A DNA stretch of 64,000 bases, taken from NCBI RefSeq assembly GCF_016907845.1, contig NZ_JAFBCS010000001.1, positions 1,922,001 to 1,986,000 on the forward strand, read 5' to 3'. Of the stretch, positions 26,140 through 35,710 are shown piece by piece. Position 1 is the stretch's first letter, and the number at the start of each line of letters is the position of its first letter. The position numbers were made by a program, and so were the translations under genes. The notes beneath the pieces were generated by a model that saw only the letters and a list, made by a program, of their open reading frames with translations, had not been told where the DNA came from and did no database searches. Origin of the DNA: Arcanobacterium pluranimalium (GTDB lineage Bacteria > Actinomycetota > Actinomycetes > Actinomycetales > Actinomycetaceae).

Positions 26140-26169
26140 CACGCGCCTTAAGAAAAAGGAAAGATCAAT

Positions 26170-27678
26170 ATGAACGTTCTCCTCGGAATATCAAACTTTC
26201 TGGTGAACCAAATTCTTTCGGTTCCTGCGTTCCTCGTAGGTATCATTGTTGCAATTGGCCTGGCAGCGCTGAAGAAGAACTCCGGCCAAGTACTTGGCGG
26301 AGCACTCAAAGCTATTATGGGCTTCTTGATCCTCTCCGCAGGTGCGGGCGTCGTCGTCACTGCCCTGACGCCACTGGGCACGATGATTCTCGGCGCTACT
26401 AACGCACAAGGCGTAGTGCCAACGAACGAAGCTATCGTTTCGATAGCTCAAGAGCAGTTCGGCGGCACCACCGCTTACGTGATGATTCTCGGATTCGTCA
26501 TTTCCCTGATTTTGGCGCGTCTGACGCCGTTGAAGTACGTTTTCCTCACCGGTCACCACGTATTCTTCATGGCGACGATGCTCACCGTCGTCCTCACGAC
26601 GGCGAAGGTGAACGAAGCGATCGTCGTGATCGTTGGTGCAGTGCTCCTGGGCGTCATCATGGTGATCATGCCGGCATTCGCACACCCCTACATGAAGAAA
26701 GTAACGGGCAACAACAACGTCGCAATCGGTCACTTCGGCACGCTCGGTTACATCACGGCAGGAGCTGTGGGTTCTGCCGTTGGCAAGAAGTCCAAGTCCA
26801 CCGAAGATCTCAAGCTTCCACAGGGACTCAACTTCCTGCGCGATTCGATGGTTGCAACGGCGCTGTCGATGGTGCTGTTCTACGCCGTGTTCTCAGTGTG
26901 GTACCTGCTCAAGGTAGGTAACGAAACCGCTTTCGCAGTTTTTGATCCGAAGAGCCCGGCAGCAGATACCGGTGCCTACATTATGAAAGCGCTCACCAAC
27001 GGCCTGCAGTTCGGCATTGGCGTAGCGATCATTCTCTACGGCGTTCGCATCATCTTGGGCGAGATCGTTCCAGCGTTCCAGGGTATTGCGAAGAAGTTCG
27101 TTCCTGGCGCTGTTCCAGCTCTCGACTGCCCGATCGTATTCCCTTACGCACCTAATGCAGTTCTCGTTGGATTCGTCTTCTCCTTCATCGGTGGAATCAC
27201 ATCCTTGCTGCTCTTAGCCACGGTTTTCGGGCCGGCATTCGGACTCGCATTGATTCTCCCTGGCATGGTTCCACACTTCTTCACTGGTGGTGCAGCTGGC
27301 GTCTTCGGAAACGCAACAGGTGGACGACGCGGCGCTATCCTCGGTTCGTTCGCTAACGGCGTCCTCATCACTTTCTTGCCAGCTCTGCTGCTCAAGGTGC
27401 TCGGTTCTCTCGGTTTCGCCAATACCACATTCGGCGATGCTGACTTCGGCTGGTACGGAATTTTGATCGGCAACGGCGTGAAAGCAGGTGGCGTGATCGG
27501 CATTGTGATCGTGCTTGTTATCGCAATCGCCCTTGTTGCGCTGGCTGCCGTATGGCAGACGAAGTGCGTTGATACTGGCTGGGAGCCAGCCACGGCACAC
27601 ACCGCTTTCATCAATGAGCTGAAAGAGCAGGAAAAGGTAGCAGCACAAGCAGCCCGTGAAGCTAAAGCTCAGCAGTAA
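26170..27678 (+). CDS. PTS IIC permease, UlaA/SgaT type
   Basis: A 502-residue polytopic membrane protein of the ascorbate-type PTS permease family, with about ten hydrophobic segments beginning NFLVNQILSVPAFLVGIIVA and a conserved central ALDCPIVFPYAPNAVLVGF and GAAGVFGNATGGRRGAI. It forms the transport channel. AAAAAGGAAAG precedes the ATG. The last ~30 residues are a charged Ala/Glu/Lys tail. Together with IIA and IIB it makes a complete transporter under the divergent ROK repressor, ended by a terminator before glgP. Confidence 0.88.
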   Translation: MNVLLGISNFLVNQILSVPAFLVGIIVAIGLAALKKNSGQVLGGALKAIMGFLILSAGAGVVVTALTPLGTMILGATNAQGVVPTNEAIVSIAQEQFGGTTAYVMILGFVISLILARLTPLKYVFLTGHHVFFMATMLTVVLTTAKVNEAIVVIVGAVLLGVIMVIMPAFAHPYMKKVTGNNNVAIGHFGTLGYITAGAVGSAVGKKSKSTEDLKLPQGLNFLRDSMVATALSMVLFYAVFSVWYLLKVGNETAFAVFDPKSPAADTGAYIMKALTNGLQFGIGVAIILYGVRIILGEIVPAFQGIAKKFVPGAVPALDCPIVFPYAPNAVLVGFVFSFIGGITSLLLLATVFGPAFGLALILPGMVPHFFTGGAAGVFGNATGGRRGAILGSFANGVLITFLPALLLKVLGSLGFANTTFGDADFGWYGILIGNGVKAGGVIGIVIVLVIAIALVALAAVWQTKCVDTGWEPATAHTAFINELKEQEKVAAQAAREAKAQQ

Positions 27679-27740
27679 ATGCGCAGCCTATCGTAGGCAG
27701 AGTTAAGCTTTACGAGCGCATATAGCTCTAACAATAAACG

Positions 27741-27790
27741 GTTGTGGGGCGGGGATTCGCAACAGAATTCCTCGCCCCACAACTGTTAAA
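27741..27790 (+). terminator. Terminator after the PTS operon
   Basis: GTTGTGGGGCG pairs with CGCCCCACAAC, and inner GGATTC with GAATTCC, giving a long stem with a small bulge, followed by TGTTAAAATTTTGG. It separates the PTS operon from glgP. Confidence 0.7.
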
Positions 27791-27871
27791 ATTTTGGACT
27801 TCGCCATTGTGTTATACGCTTGTTGTGTGTCCGATAGCGAATTAGTCGCTTTACCACATATAGGGAGATTC

Positions 27872-30244
27872 ATGACAGACGTCGATTTCACTACGTCCCT
27901 TGGACAGCAAGTTCGCACCGTTTCAGGGCGAACCCCCAGCACAGCAACATCAATGGAGTATTGGACGGCGCTTTCGAATACGGTGATGTCTATGCTCGCC
28001 GATCATTGGGAAAGCAGCGAAAAAACGTACAACGCACGGCGTATGCAGCACTATTTTTCTGCAGAATTCCTCATGGGACGGGCGTTGTTGAACAATCTCA
28101 ACAACCTCGGATTAGAGCAGCAGGCCAAAACAGCGCTTGATTCCTTTGGGCAAAACCTCACCGATGTGCTCGAGGCGGAAAACGACGCAGCGCTCGGCAA
28201 CGGAGGATTGGGGCGCCTTGCAGCGTGTTTCCTCGATTCTTGTGCCACTTTGAATTTACCAGTTCGCGGTTATGGAATTCTCTACCGTTACGGACTTTTC
28301 AAACAATTCTTCGAAAACGGCTATCAAGGCGAGAAGCCTGACGCTTGGATGGAAGAGGGCTACCCGTTCGTCATCCGCCGTGAAGAAGAACAAAAGCTCG
28401 TTCACTACAACGATCTGACCGTGCGAGCAATCCCCTACGATATGCCAATTACCGGATATGGCACTAACAACGTGAACACGCTGCGCTTGTGGAAATCCGA
28501 ACCGATGGAGGATTTTGACTACAACGCCTTTAATTCCCAGCGGTTCACCGACGCCATCGTTGAACGCGAGCGCGTCAATGATATTTGCCGAGTACTCTAT
28601 CCGAACGACACCACTTTCGAGGGCAAGGTTCTTCGCGTCCGCCAACAGTACTTCTTCTGTTCTGCATCTTTGCAGGCCATTGTGGAAAATGAGCTGGCTG
28701 AGCGCGGTGGCATCAACGACTTCGGCAAGTTCAATTCAATCCAGCTCAACGACACCCACCCGGTTCTGGCAATTCCTGAGCTTATGCGCATTTTACTTGA
28801 CGAGCATGGCCTGGATTGGGAGGCAGCTTGGGCAATTGTTTCGCAGACTTTCGCTTACACGAACCACACAGTTCTCGCCGAAGCGCTGGAAACTTGGGAA
28901 ATCGCTATCTTCGAGCGTCTCTTCCCGCGAATTCTTGAGATTATCCGCGAAATCGACCGCCGCTTCCGTCTCGAGCTGAGCGAAGCGGGCTTCCACCCTG
29001 GAAAAATCGATTACATGGCACCGATTGACGGCAACCGCGTGCGAATGGCATGGATCGCCTGCTACGCAGCATATTCAATCAATGGCGTAGCAGCTATCCA
29101 CACGGAAATCATCAAGAAAGATACCCTGCACGATTGGTACGACGTGTGGCCGCACAAGTTCAACAACAAGACGAACGGGGTAACCCCACGCCGCTGGCTC
29201 AAACAGTGCAATCCTCGCCTGGCCGCGCTCTTGACCCGAGCTTTGGGCAGCGATGTTTGGGTGCGCAATCTCGACGAGCTCAAAAAGCTTAGCTCCTTGG
29301 CCGATATCCCTGAGGTGCTTGACGAGCTCAACGAAATCAAATACCAAAATAAGGTAGATTTCGCCCACTGGATTAAGGAACGCCAAGGCATCGAGATCAA
29401 TCCTGAAGCGATTTTCGACGTGCAAATCAAGCGTCTGCACGAGTACAAGCGCCAATTGATGAACGCGCTCTATATTCTGGATTTGTACTTCCGCATTAAA
29501 GAAAATCCTGAGCTGGCCGTGCCACCGCGCGTCTTTATCTTTGGCGCCAAGGCAGCCCCTGGATACGTGCGCGCTAAAGCGATCATCAAACTCATCAATG
29601 AAATCGCTAAACTCGTGAACAACGATCCAGAGGTTTCAAAGACGATTAAGGTAGTTTTCGTTGAAAACTACAACGTTTCACCTGCTGAGCACATTATTCC
29701 TGCTGCAGACGTCTCCGAGCAGATCTCGACGGCAGGTAAAGAAGCCTCGGGCACTTCAAATATGAAGTTCATGATGAACGGCGCGCTCACGCTCGGCACG
29801 ATGGACGGCGCAAACGTTGAAATCGTGGACGCAGTTGGCAACGAAAACGCCTATATTTTCGGCGCCCTGGAAGAGGAACTCCCGCAATTGCGCGCTTCGT
29901 ATGATCCGCGTGCAGTGGCAGAGAATACGCCTGGTTTGAAACGCGTCCTCGACGCTTTCGTCGACGGCACGCTCAACGACGACGCCTCGGGAGCTTTCCA
30001 CGATCTGCTCGGTTCCTTGCTCAATTCCAATGGGTGGGAACCAGCCGACGTCTACTATGTGCTCGGTGACTTTGCCACCTATCGAGAAACTCGCGATGCA
30101 ATGGCAGCCGATTACTACGCTGATCGGCGCCGTTGGGCCGCTAAGTGCTGGAGAAATATTGTGGAATCTGGCCGGTTCTCTTCAGATCGCACAATCAATG
30201 ACTACGCTGAGGAAGTGTGGAAGATTGATCCCGTTGCAATCTGA
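27872..30244 (+). CDS. glgP: Glycogen/starch phosphorylase
   Basis: About 790 residues. Releases glucose-1-phosphate from alpha-1,4-glucan ends using pyridoxal phosphate. The N-terminal SAEFLMGRALLNNLNNL and GNGGLGRLAACFLDS, and the cofactor Lys in KEASGTSNMKFMMNGALT are all present. The ATG at 27872 has AGGGAGA upstream and begins close to the family start; the frame is open to 27794. It heads the glgP-glgE-treS-mak-glgB-lacI run, and its position next to glgE recalls Rv1328-Rv1327c. It would supply glucose-1-phosphate when glycogen is used, together with GlgX. Confidence 0.95.
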   Translation: MTDVDFTTSLGQQVRTVSGRTPSTATSMEYWTALSNTVMSMLADHWESSEKTYNARRMQHYFSAEFLMGRALLNNLNNLGLEQQAKTALDSFGQNLTDVLEAENDAALGNGGLGRLAACFLDSCATLNLPVRGYGILYRYGLFKQFFENGYQGEKPDAWMEEGYPFVIRREEEQKLVHYNDLTVRAIPYDMPITGYGTNNVNTLRLWKSEPMEDFDYNAFNSQRFTDAIVERERVNDICRVLYPNDTTFEGKVLRVRQQYFFCSASLQAIVENELAERGGINDFGKFNSIQLNDTHPVLAIPELMRILLDEHGLDWEAAWAIVSQTFAYTNHTVLAEALETWEIAIFERLFPRILEIIREIDRRFRLELSEAGFHPGKIDYMAPIDGNRVRMAWIACYAAYSINGVAAIHTEIIKKDTLHDWYDVWPHKFNNKTNGVTPRRWLKQCNPRLAALLTRALGSDVWVRNLDELKKLSSLADIPEVLDELNEIKYQNKVDFAHWIKERQGIEINPEAIFDVQIKRLHEYKRQLMNALYILDLYFRIKENPELAVPPRVFIFGAKAAPGYVRAKAIIKLINEIAKLVNNDPEVSKTIKVVFVENYNVSPAEHIIPAADVSEQISTAGKEASGTSNMKFMMNGALTLGTMDGANVEIVDAVGNENAYIFGALEEELPQLRASYDPRAVAENTPGLKRVLDAFVDGTLNDDASGAFHDLLGSLLNSNGWEPADVYYVLGDFATYRETRDAMAADYYADRRRWAAKCWRNIVESGRFSSDRTINDYAEEVWKIDPVAI

Positions 30245-30323
30245 TTGATTGGACGAACTTCAAATTCGTTTGCTCGTGGAGTAACTGCGACGCATTCAAC
30301 ACAATTCAATTAAGCTAGATATT

Positions 30324-32375
30324 GTGAAGAGTACGAAGAGCAAAGCACCTGCAAGCAAATCCACGAAGATTTCGAACAAAGCACAAATCGGACGTATCCC
30401 GGTTGTTAACGTGTCCCCCTCTCTTGAAAATGGCCTTTGGGCTGCTAAAGCGTGTATCGACGAAGCTTTTCCAGTGCAAGCCACCATTTTCAGGGAGGGG
30501 CACGATCTTTTTGGTGCCGAATGTGTGCTTCTCGATGCCGACGACGCCGTGGTCCAGGTCGCCCCGATGTGCGACGTCGCTCCTGGCTTGCGTCGCTATG
30601 AGGGGTGGCTGACCGCCCGCGCAGGTGGCGCGCACTCGTTCTTCGTTCGAGCCTGGTCTGATCCTGTTGCCACTTGGGCACACACTGCACAGATCAAGAT
30701 CGACGCTGGCGTTGATATTGACCTCGTATTCCTTGAAGCCCAGCAGTGGTTGAATCGCGCTATTGCGGGCGCACAAGGCGATTCAAAGATTCAACAAATT
30801 TTTTCAAATGCGCAGGTCAAGATAAAAAATGCCAAACTCACCCCAGCAGAGCGATTCGCAGCAGCCACATCGGCTGAAGTTAACGATGCTCTGGGTAAGT
30901 ATCCTGTGCGGGACTTCGTCACCGAATCCGCACATTACCCCGTTTATGTTGATCGGCAACGTGCACTCATCGGATCTTGGTATGAAATCTTTGTACGCAC
31001 CACTGGCTGTTTCTTTGATCGTCGTACGAAGAAGTGGGTATCGGGTACGCTGAAAACTGCCGCAAAGGAACTGGACCGAATTGCGGACATGGGCTTCGAC
31101 GTCGTCTACCTCACCCCTATTCATCCTATTGGAAAGACGAACCGCAAGGGACGAAACAATACTCTTACCGCCGAAATTGACGATCCCGGCTCGCCTTATG
31201 CGATCGGCTCCGAGTTAGGCGGCCACGACGCAATCAATCCAGAACTGGGAACTTTTGCGGACTTTGACGCATTCGTTGCCCGCGCCCGTGAACTTAATAT
31301 GGAAGTCGCTTTGGACGTTGCTCTGCAATGCTCACCCGATCACCCGTGGGTCAAAGAACACCCCGAATGGTTCACCACCCGCGCTGATGGAACGATTGCT
31401 TATGCGGAAAATCCTCCTAAAAAATATCAAGACATCTATCCACTCAATTTCGACAACGATCCTGAGGGTATCTACCAAGAGATTAAGCGGATCCTTGAAC
31501 TGTGGGTTTCTCATGGCGTCACAATTTTCCGCGTGGATAATCCCCACACCAAACCGCTGAATTTCTGGCAGCGTTTATTGCATGAATTTAGGATTGAGCA
31601 TCCACAGGTCATTTTCCTTGCGGAGGCATTCACGCAACCTCCAATGATGCAAACGCTAGGAATGATCGGTTTCCATCAGTCTTATACGTACTTCACCTGG
31701 CGAAATGAGAAAGAAGAGATTGAGGAATATCTCCACGAAGTTTCGCGCGAGTCTGATGCACGTATTCGCCCGGCTTTCTGGCCCACCACACACGATATTC
31801 TGACCCCATATATGCAGCGTGGAGGTATTCCCGCTTTCCATATCCGCGCAATATTAGCCGCAACAAGTTCTCCTACCTGGGGAATTTACTCCGGCTATGA
31901 GCTCGCGGAGAATATCGCACGCCCAGGCGCCGAAGAGCAGATCGACAACGAGAAATACGAGTTCAAAGAGCGAAACTTCGCTGCAGCTGAACACAATGGC
32001 ATCGCCACGTTGCTCCGTGAACTGAATGCCATTAGAACTAAGCATCCTGCGCTACAACGCCTGCGCAACATCACTATCCATCCCACCTCGAACGATAAGA
32101 TTCTATGCTTTAGTAAAGCGGTGCGTCCGGAAGAAAATAACGGCAAGAACGATACTGTGATCGTGGTGCTCAATCTCGATCCTTATGCCTCTCGCGAAGC
32201 AGTAATTGACTTGGATGTGGAAGCATTCGGCGCGCAAGCGCGCTGGGACGCCGGTGCAATTCTCGAAGTGACAGACGAACTCAGCGGTGAGATCTACGAA
32301 TGGAATCATCGCCCCTATGTTCGACTTGATCCGCATGGACGTGTAGCACATATTCTCAACGTAAAGGTTTTGTAA
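30324..32375 (+). CDS. glgE: Alpha-1,4-glucan:maltose-1-phosphate maltosyltransferase GlgE
   Basis: A 683-residue GH13_3 enzyme that adds maltosyl units from maltose-1-phosphate to growing glucan. The N-terminal Lys/Ser/Thr-rich tail (first ~22 residues) precedes an Ig-like domain. In the barrel, VYLTPIHPIGKTNRKGRNNT, the nucleophile Asp in IFRVDNPHTKPLNFW and the acid/base Glu in FLAEAFTQPPMM are as in GlgE. The start is a GTG at 30324. It is followed after 3 bp by treS, so the two are transcribed and probably translated together. Its phosphate-sugar donor comes from Mak, encoded two genes on. Confidence 0.95.
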   Translation: MKSTKSKAPASKSTKISNKAQIGRIPVVNVSPSLENGLWAAKACIDEAFPVQATIFREGHDLFGAECVLLDADDAVVQVAPMCDVAPGLRRYEGWLTARAGGAHSFFVRAWSDPVATWAHTAQIKIDAGVDIDLVFLEAQQWLNRAIAGAQGDSKIQQIFSNAQVKIKNAKLTPAERFAAATSAEVNDALGKYPVRDFVTESAHYPVYVDRQRALIGSWYEIFVRTTGCFFDRRTKKWVSGTLKTAAKELDRIADMGFDVVYLTPIHPIGKTNRKGRNNTLTAEIDDPGSPYAIGSELGGHDAINPELGTFADFDAFVARARELNMEVALDVALQCSPDHPWVKEHPEWFTTRADGTIAYAENPPKKYQDIYPLNFDNDPEGIYQEIKRILELWVSHGVTIFRVDNPHTKPLNFWQRLLHEFRIEHPQVIFLAEAFTQPPMMQTLGMIGFHQSYTYFTWRNEKEEIEEYLHEVSRESDARIRPAFWPTTHDILTPYMQRGGIPAFHIRAILAATSSPTWGIYSGYELAENIARPGAEEQIDNEKYEFKERNFAAAEHNGIATLLRELNAIRTKHPALQRLRNITIHPTSNDKILCFSKAVRPEENNGKNDTVIVVLNLDPYASREAVIDLDVEAFGAQARWDAGAILEVTDELSGEIYEWNHRPYVRLDPHGRVAHILNVKVL

Positions 32376-32378
32376 TAT

Positions 32379-34118
32379 ATGACTATTTCTGCAGCTAATT
32401 CGACCAGTTTTCCTCCAAATAACCTCTTTTTACGCCTGGGCAACGACGGCGGAGGTTTAAGTAACGATCCCGATTGGTTCCGCACTGCTGTGTTTTACGA
32501 AGTCCTCCTGAGGTCTTTCAACGATTCCACAGGTTCGGGAACTGGCGATATGCGCGGTTTGATAGAACGCCTCGATTACCTGCAATGGCTCGGAGTGGAC
32601 TGCTTGTGGATTCCGCCCTTCTACCCCTCTCCTATGCGCGACGGCGGCTATGATATTTCCGATTACACCGACGTCGACCCCAAATACGGTTCACTCGCAG
32701 ACTTCTCGGAGCTGGTAACCAAGGCTCATCAGCGCGGCATCCGCATTATTATTGACCTCGTCGTGAACCACACCTCGGATCAACACCCGTGGTTCAAAGA
32801 GTCCCGCGAAAATCCAGACGGTCCGTATGGCGACTTCTACGTGTGGCGTGACACCAATGATGGGTATCCTGATGCGCGCGTGATTTTTGTGGATACTGAA
32901 GAATCGAACTGGACTTTGGACGCGCAACGCCGGCAATACTTCTGGCACCGCTTTTTCTCGCACCAACCTGATCTCAATTACGAGAATCCAGCCGTGCGCG
33001 AAGCGATCAAAGAAGTCGTGCGCTTCTGGTGCAAGTTCGGCATCGACGGATTCCGTCTCGACGCCGTGCCGTATCTCTTTGAAGAAGAGGGCACGAACTG
33101 CGAAAATTTGGAGCAAACCCACGCTTTCTTAGCCGAATTGCGCGCGATGATTGATACCGAATTCCCTGGGCGAATCCTGCTCGCCGAAGCGAATCAATGG
33201 CCGCAGGACGTGGTGCAATACTATGGCACAACCGAGCAGCCTGAATGTCATATGTGTTTCCACTTCCCAGTGATGCCGAGGATTTTCTACGCGCTGCGCG
33301 ATCAGAAAGCTACAGCTATTCGCGATATTCTCACCGAAACACCTGCTATTCCGGCGGGCACCCAGTGGGGAACTTTCTTGCGCAATCACGACGAATTGAC
33401 GCTCGAAATGGTGTCCACCGAAGAGCGTGAGCGCATGTACAGCTGGTATGCCGAGGATCCACGCATGCGCGCCAACGTAGGCATCCGGCGTCGTCTGGCA
33501 CCTCTGCTGGGAAATTCTCGAGCCGAAATCGAACTCGCCCACGCGCTCTTACTCTCACTACCTGGATCGCCGTGCCTGTACTACGGCGACGAAATAGGCA
33601 TGGGCGACAACATCTGGCTCAACGACCGCGATTCGGTGCGCACGCCGATGCAGTGGACTCCCGATCGCAATGGTGGTTTTTCCATTGCGGATCCGGGGCG
33701 TCTGACTTTGCCGGTGGTGCAGTCGCTGGTGTTCAACCCGCAGGCGGTGAACGTCGAATCGCAGTTGGCTCAGCCAGCTTCGCTTCTCCACTGGATTAAG
33801 AACCTGCTCGAAGTGCGCAAGTCCTATCCGGTCTTGGGTCAAGGCGACTTTGAGCTGTGCGATTGTGATACCGAGTCAGTGCTGAGTTTCGTGCGTTCCG
33901 ATGAGCAACAAACCGTTTTGTGCGTGATGAACTTAGCGCAGTCGCCGGTTTCGTGCACGCTCAATCTGGCGCAATACGCTGGTTGCTCCGTCCGCGATGT
34001 TTTCGGTGGCAACAGTTTTCCTCCGATTAACGACGACGGCGCATACCCGCTCACGATGGCAGGGCGCTCGTTCTACTGGCTTACGATCGATCGCAATGGC
34101 CGTGAGGAGTTGAATTGA
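32379..34118 (+). CDS. treS: Trehalose synthase (maltose alpha-D-glucosyltransferase) TreS
   Basis: A 579-residue GH13_16 enzyme that interconverts trehalose and maltose. YEVLLRSFNDSTGSGTGD opens the barrel; IIDLVVNHTSDQHPWF, DGFRLDAVPYLFEEEG (nucleophile Asp), LLAEANQWP (acid/base Glu) and FLRNHDELTLEM follow. The length matches stand-alone TreS without a fused maltokinase; that activity is encoded separately by the next gene, 3 bp downstream. Here trehalose conversion to maltose probably feeds Mak and GlgE. Confidence 0.94.
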   Translation: MTISAANSTSFPPNNLFLRLGNDGGGLSNDPDWFRTAVFYEVLLRSFNDSTGSGTGDMRGLIERLDYLQWLGVDCLWIPPFYPSPMRDGGYDISDYTDVDPKYGSLADFSELVTKAHQRGIRIIIDLVVNHTSDQHPWFKESRENPDGPYGDFYVWRDTNDGYPDARVIFVDTEESNWTLDAQRRQYFWHRFFSHQPDLNYENPAVREAIKEVVRFWCKFGIDGFRLDAVPYLFEEEGTNCENLEQTHAFLAELRAMIDTEFPGRILLAEANQWPQDVVQYYGTTEQPECHMCFHFPVMPRIFYALRDQKATAIRDILTETPAIPAGTQWGTFLRNHDELTLEMVSTEERERMYSWYAEDPRMRANVGIRRRLAPLLGNSRAEIELAHALLLSLPGSPCLYYGDEIGMGDNIWLNDRDSVRTPMQWTPDRNGGFSIADPGRLTLPVVQSLVFNPQAVNVESQLAQPASLLHWIKNLLEVRKSYPVLGQGDFELCDCDTESVLSFVRSDEQQTVLCVMNLAQSPVSCTLNLAQYAGCSVRDVFGGNSFPPINDDGAYPLTMAGRSFYWLTIDRNGREELN

Positions 34119-34121
34119 ACA

Positions 34122-35684
34122 ATGCTTCACAGTATTGCAAATTTCGAGCTCAGCGCCAGTGAATCCTTTCAATCACAACTCAATACTTGGCTGGTGGGCA
34201 CGCGGTGGTATGCCAATAAAACTGATCGCTCACCGGCACAAATCCAAGCCGAGTTCTTATTAGCTGCTGAGGATCGCGCAGCTGTAAAGCTGCTTATTGT
34301 GGACAGCTTGACCAATCGCTATTTCGTGCCAGTTGTGCTGAGGGCGCGGAGGCGAGACGAGAGGCAAGGCGAGGCTGCAAGCTCGGTGATCGGCGTCGTC
34401 GGAAATAATGTATCCACAGACGAACTGGTGGAAATCATCGACGCTACCGATGATAGATTTGGGCAGCTGACGCTCTTGCGCTGCTGTTTTGGAGCGGAAA
34501 GCACCGACGCTCGCACTGGGGAAATTATCAGATCTTCAGTGTTGCACGCGCGCCTAGATCAGCTCCCTCAGATCAGTTCGATCGAAAAAATGCGAGCTGA
34601 ACAGTCCAATACATCGCTCGTCTACCATTTCGCACAGGCCGACTCTTTTGGAACGGCCGGATTAATTATGAAGTTGCTGCGTATTGTGCAAATTGGCAAT
34701 AATCCTGACGTTGAATTGCAAACAGCGCTCGACACTCGCGAGCCGCGCACGGTGGCGCGCCAGTACGCTTCGGCGCGGGTTGCGCTGGGCAAGGTTGCGC
34801 TGGGCAAGACCGCAACGGAAAGGGTTGTGCCAGACGAGGTTGCGCTGGGCGAGGCGAGGCCGGAAGGCATTGCGCCGGAAGGCATGGCGAATTCCGTCAC
34901 CGCTTTCGTGCGTAGTGCCGACGCCGGGTACGCAGATATGCTCGTAGCGCAGGAGTTTTTGAGTGGTTCTGTAGATGCGTGGCAGGTTTTTGTGCAGGAA
35001 GTCGAACAAGTGACGCAAAAACCTCAAAACCCACAAGATTTACGCACGTTAGGCCAGCTCACGGCCGACTTCCATGCACAGTTACGAGAGCTCTTTCCGC
35101 TAGAAATTGCAAGCGAAAACACAAAGGCATCGATCGTGCGAAGATGGGAAGAACGCGCACAACGAGCGATCGAATGTGCTCCAGAACTGGGCGCACGCAT
35201 AAACGACATGCGGGCAATATTTGCTGCTGCCACAGACGCACAATGGCCAGACTTGCAGCGTATCCATGGCGACTATCATCTCGGTCAAGTCTTGCGGGTT
35301 CCCAATCAAGGCTGGAAAGCTGTGGATTTTGAGGGTGAGCCAATCCGCCCATTACCAGAGCGGGTGCAACCTGATCTGGCGCTGCGCGACGTTGCCGGAA
35401 TGTTGCGCTCTTTCGACTATGTGGCCGGTGCTGCCGAGCTCAATGGGAAACCGGCGTCGTTCACGCGCGCCTGGGCACAGGAGGCAAAGTCTCTTTTCTT
35501 GGCCGGTTATGGGGCGATTTCTCCTGAAGAAGAGGGGCTTTTAGCTGCGTTGACACTGGAAAAATCCCTTTACGAAGTGGCCTACGAAGCCAGTTATCGG
35601 CCTCGCTGGCTACAAATTCCTATCGCCGCAGTGCACGAGATTTTAAACTCGTATATATCCAGCAGCGTAAATTCACCACGTTAG
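34122..35684 (+). CDS. mak: Maltokinase Mak (Pep2)
   Basis: A 520-residue kinase that makes maltose-1-phosphate for GlgE. The N-terminal cap domain begins LNTWLVGTRWYANK, a block typical of Mak. The kinase core has IHGDYHLGQVLRV, the catalytic HGDxHxGQ motif, and VDFEGEPIRP, the magnesium-binding motif. Between cap and core (residues about 220-254) lies a run of seven pentapeptide repeats that I do not expect in the family. The start ATG at 34122 lies 3 bp after treS, and glgB follows 26 bp later. Confidence 0.9.
   Translation: MLHSIANFELSASESFQSQLNTWLVGTRWYANKTDRSPAQIQAEFLLAAEDRAAVKLLIVDSLTNRYFVPVVLRARRRDERQGEAASSVIGVVGNNVSTDELVEIIDATDDRFGQLTLLRCCFGAESTDARTGEIIRSSVLHARLDQLPQISSIEKMRAEQSNTSLVYHFAQADSFGTAGLIMKLLRIVQIGNNPDVELQTALDTREPRTVARQYASARVALGKVALGKTATERVVPDEVALGEARPEGIAPEGMANSVTAFVRSADAGYADMLVAQEFLSGSVDAWQVFVQEVEQVTQKPQNPQDLRTLGQLTADFHAQLRELFPLEIASENTKASIVRRWEERAQRAIECAPELGARINDMRAIFAAATDAQWPDLQRIHGDYHLGQVLRVPNQGWKAVDFEGEPIRPLPERVQPDLALRDVAGMLRSFDYVAGAAELNGKPASFTRAWAQEAKSLFLAGYGAISPEEEGLLAALTLEKSLYEVAYEASYRPRWLQIPIAAVHEILNSYISSSVNSPR
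34779..34883 (+). repeat. Seven 15-bp tandem units inside mak
   Basis: In-frame 15-bp units encode VALGK, VALGK, TATER, VVPDE, VALGE, ARPEG and IAPEG. The first two units are identical DNA (GTTGCGCTGGGCAAG); the others have diverged. The units form a charged linker in the maltokinase, between its N-terminal and kinase parts. Confidence 0.8.
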
Positions 35685-35710
35685 CGACCAAAAAGTGGGA
35701 GACTTGACAT

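Noticed and set aside
34122-35684. Maltokinase repeat as a sequencing artefact
   Set aside because: The frame is kept through all seven units and the units have diverged in sequence, so a real expansion is more likely.
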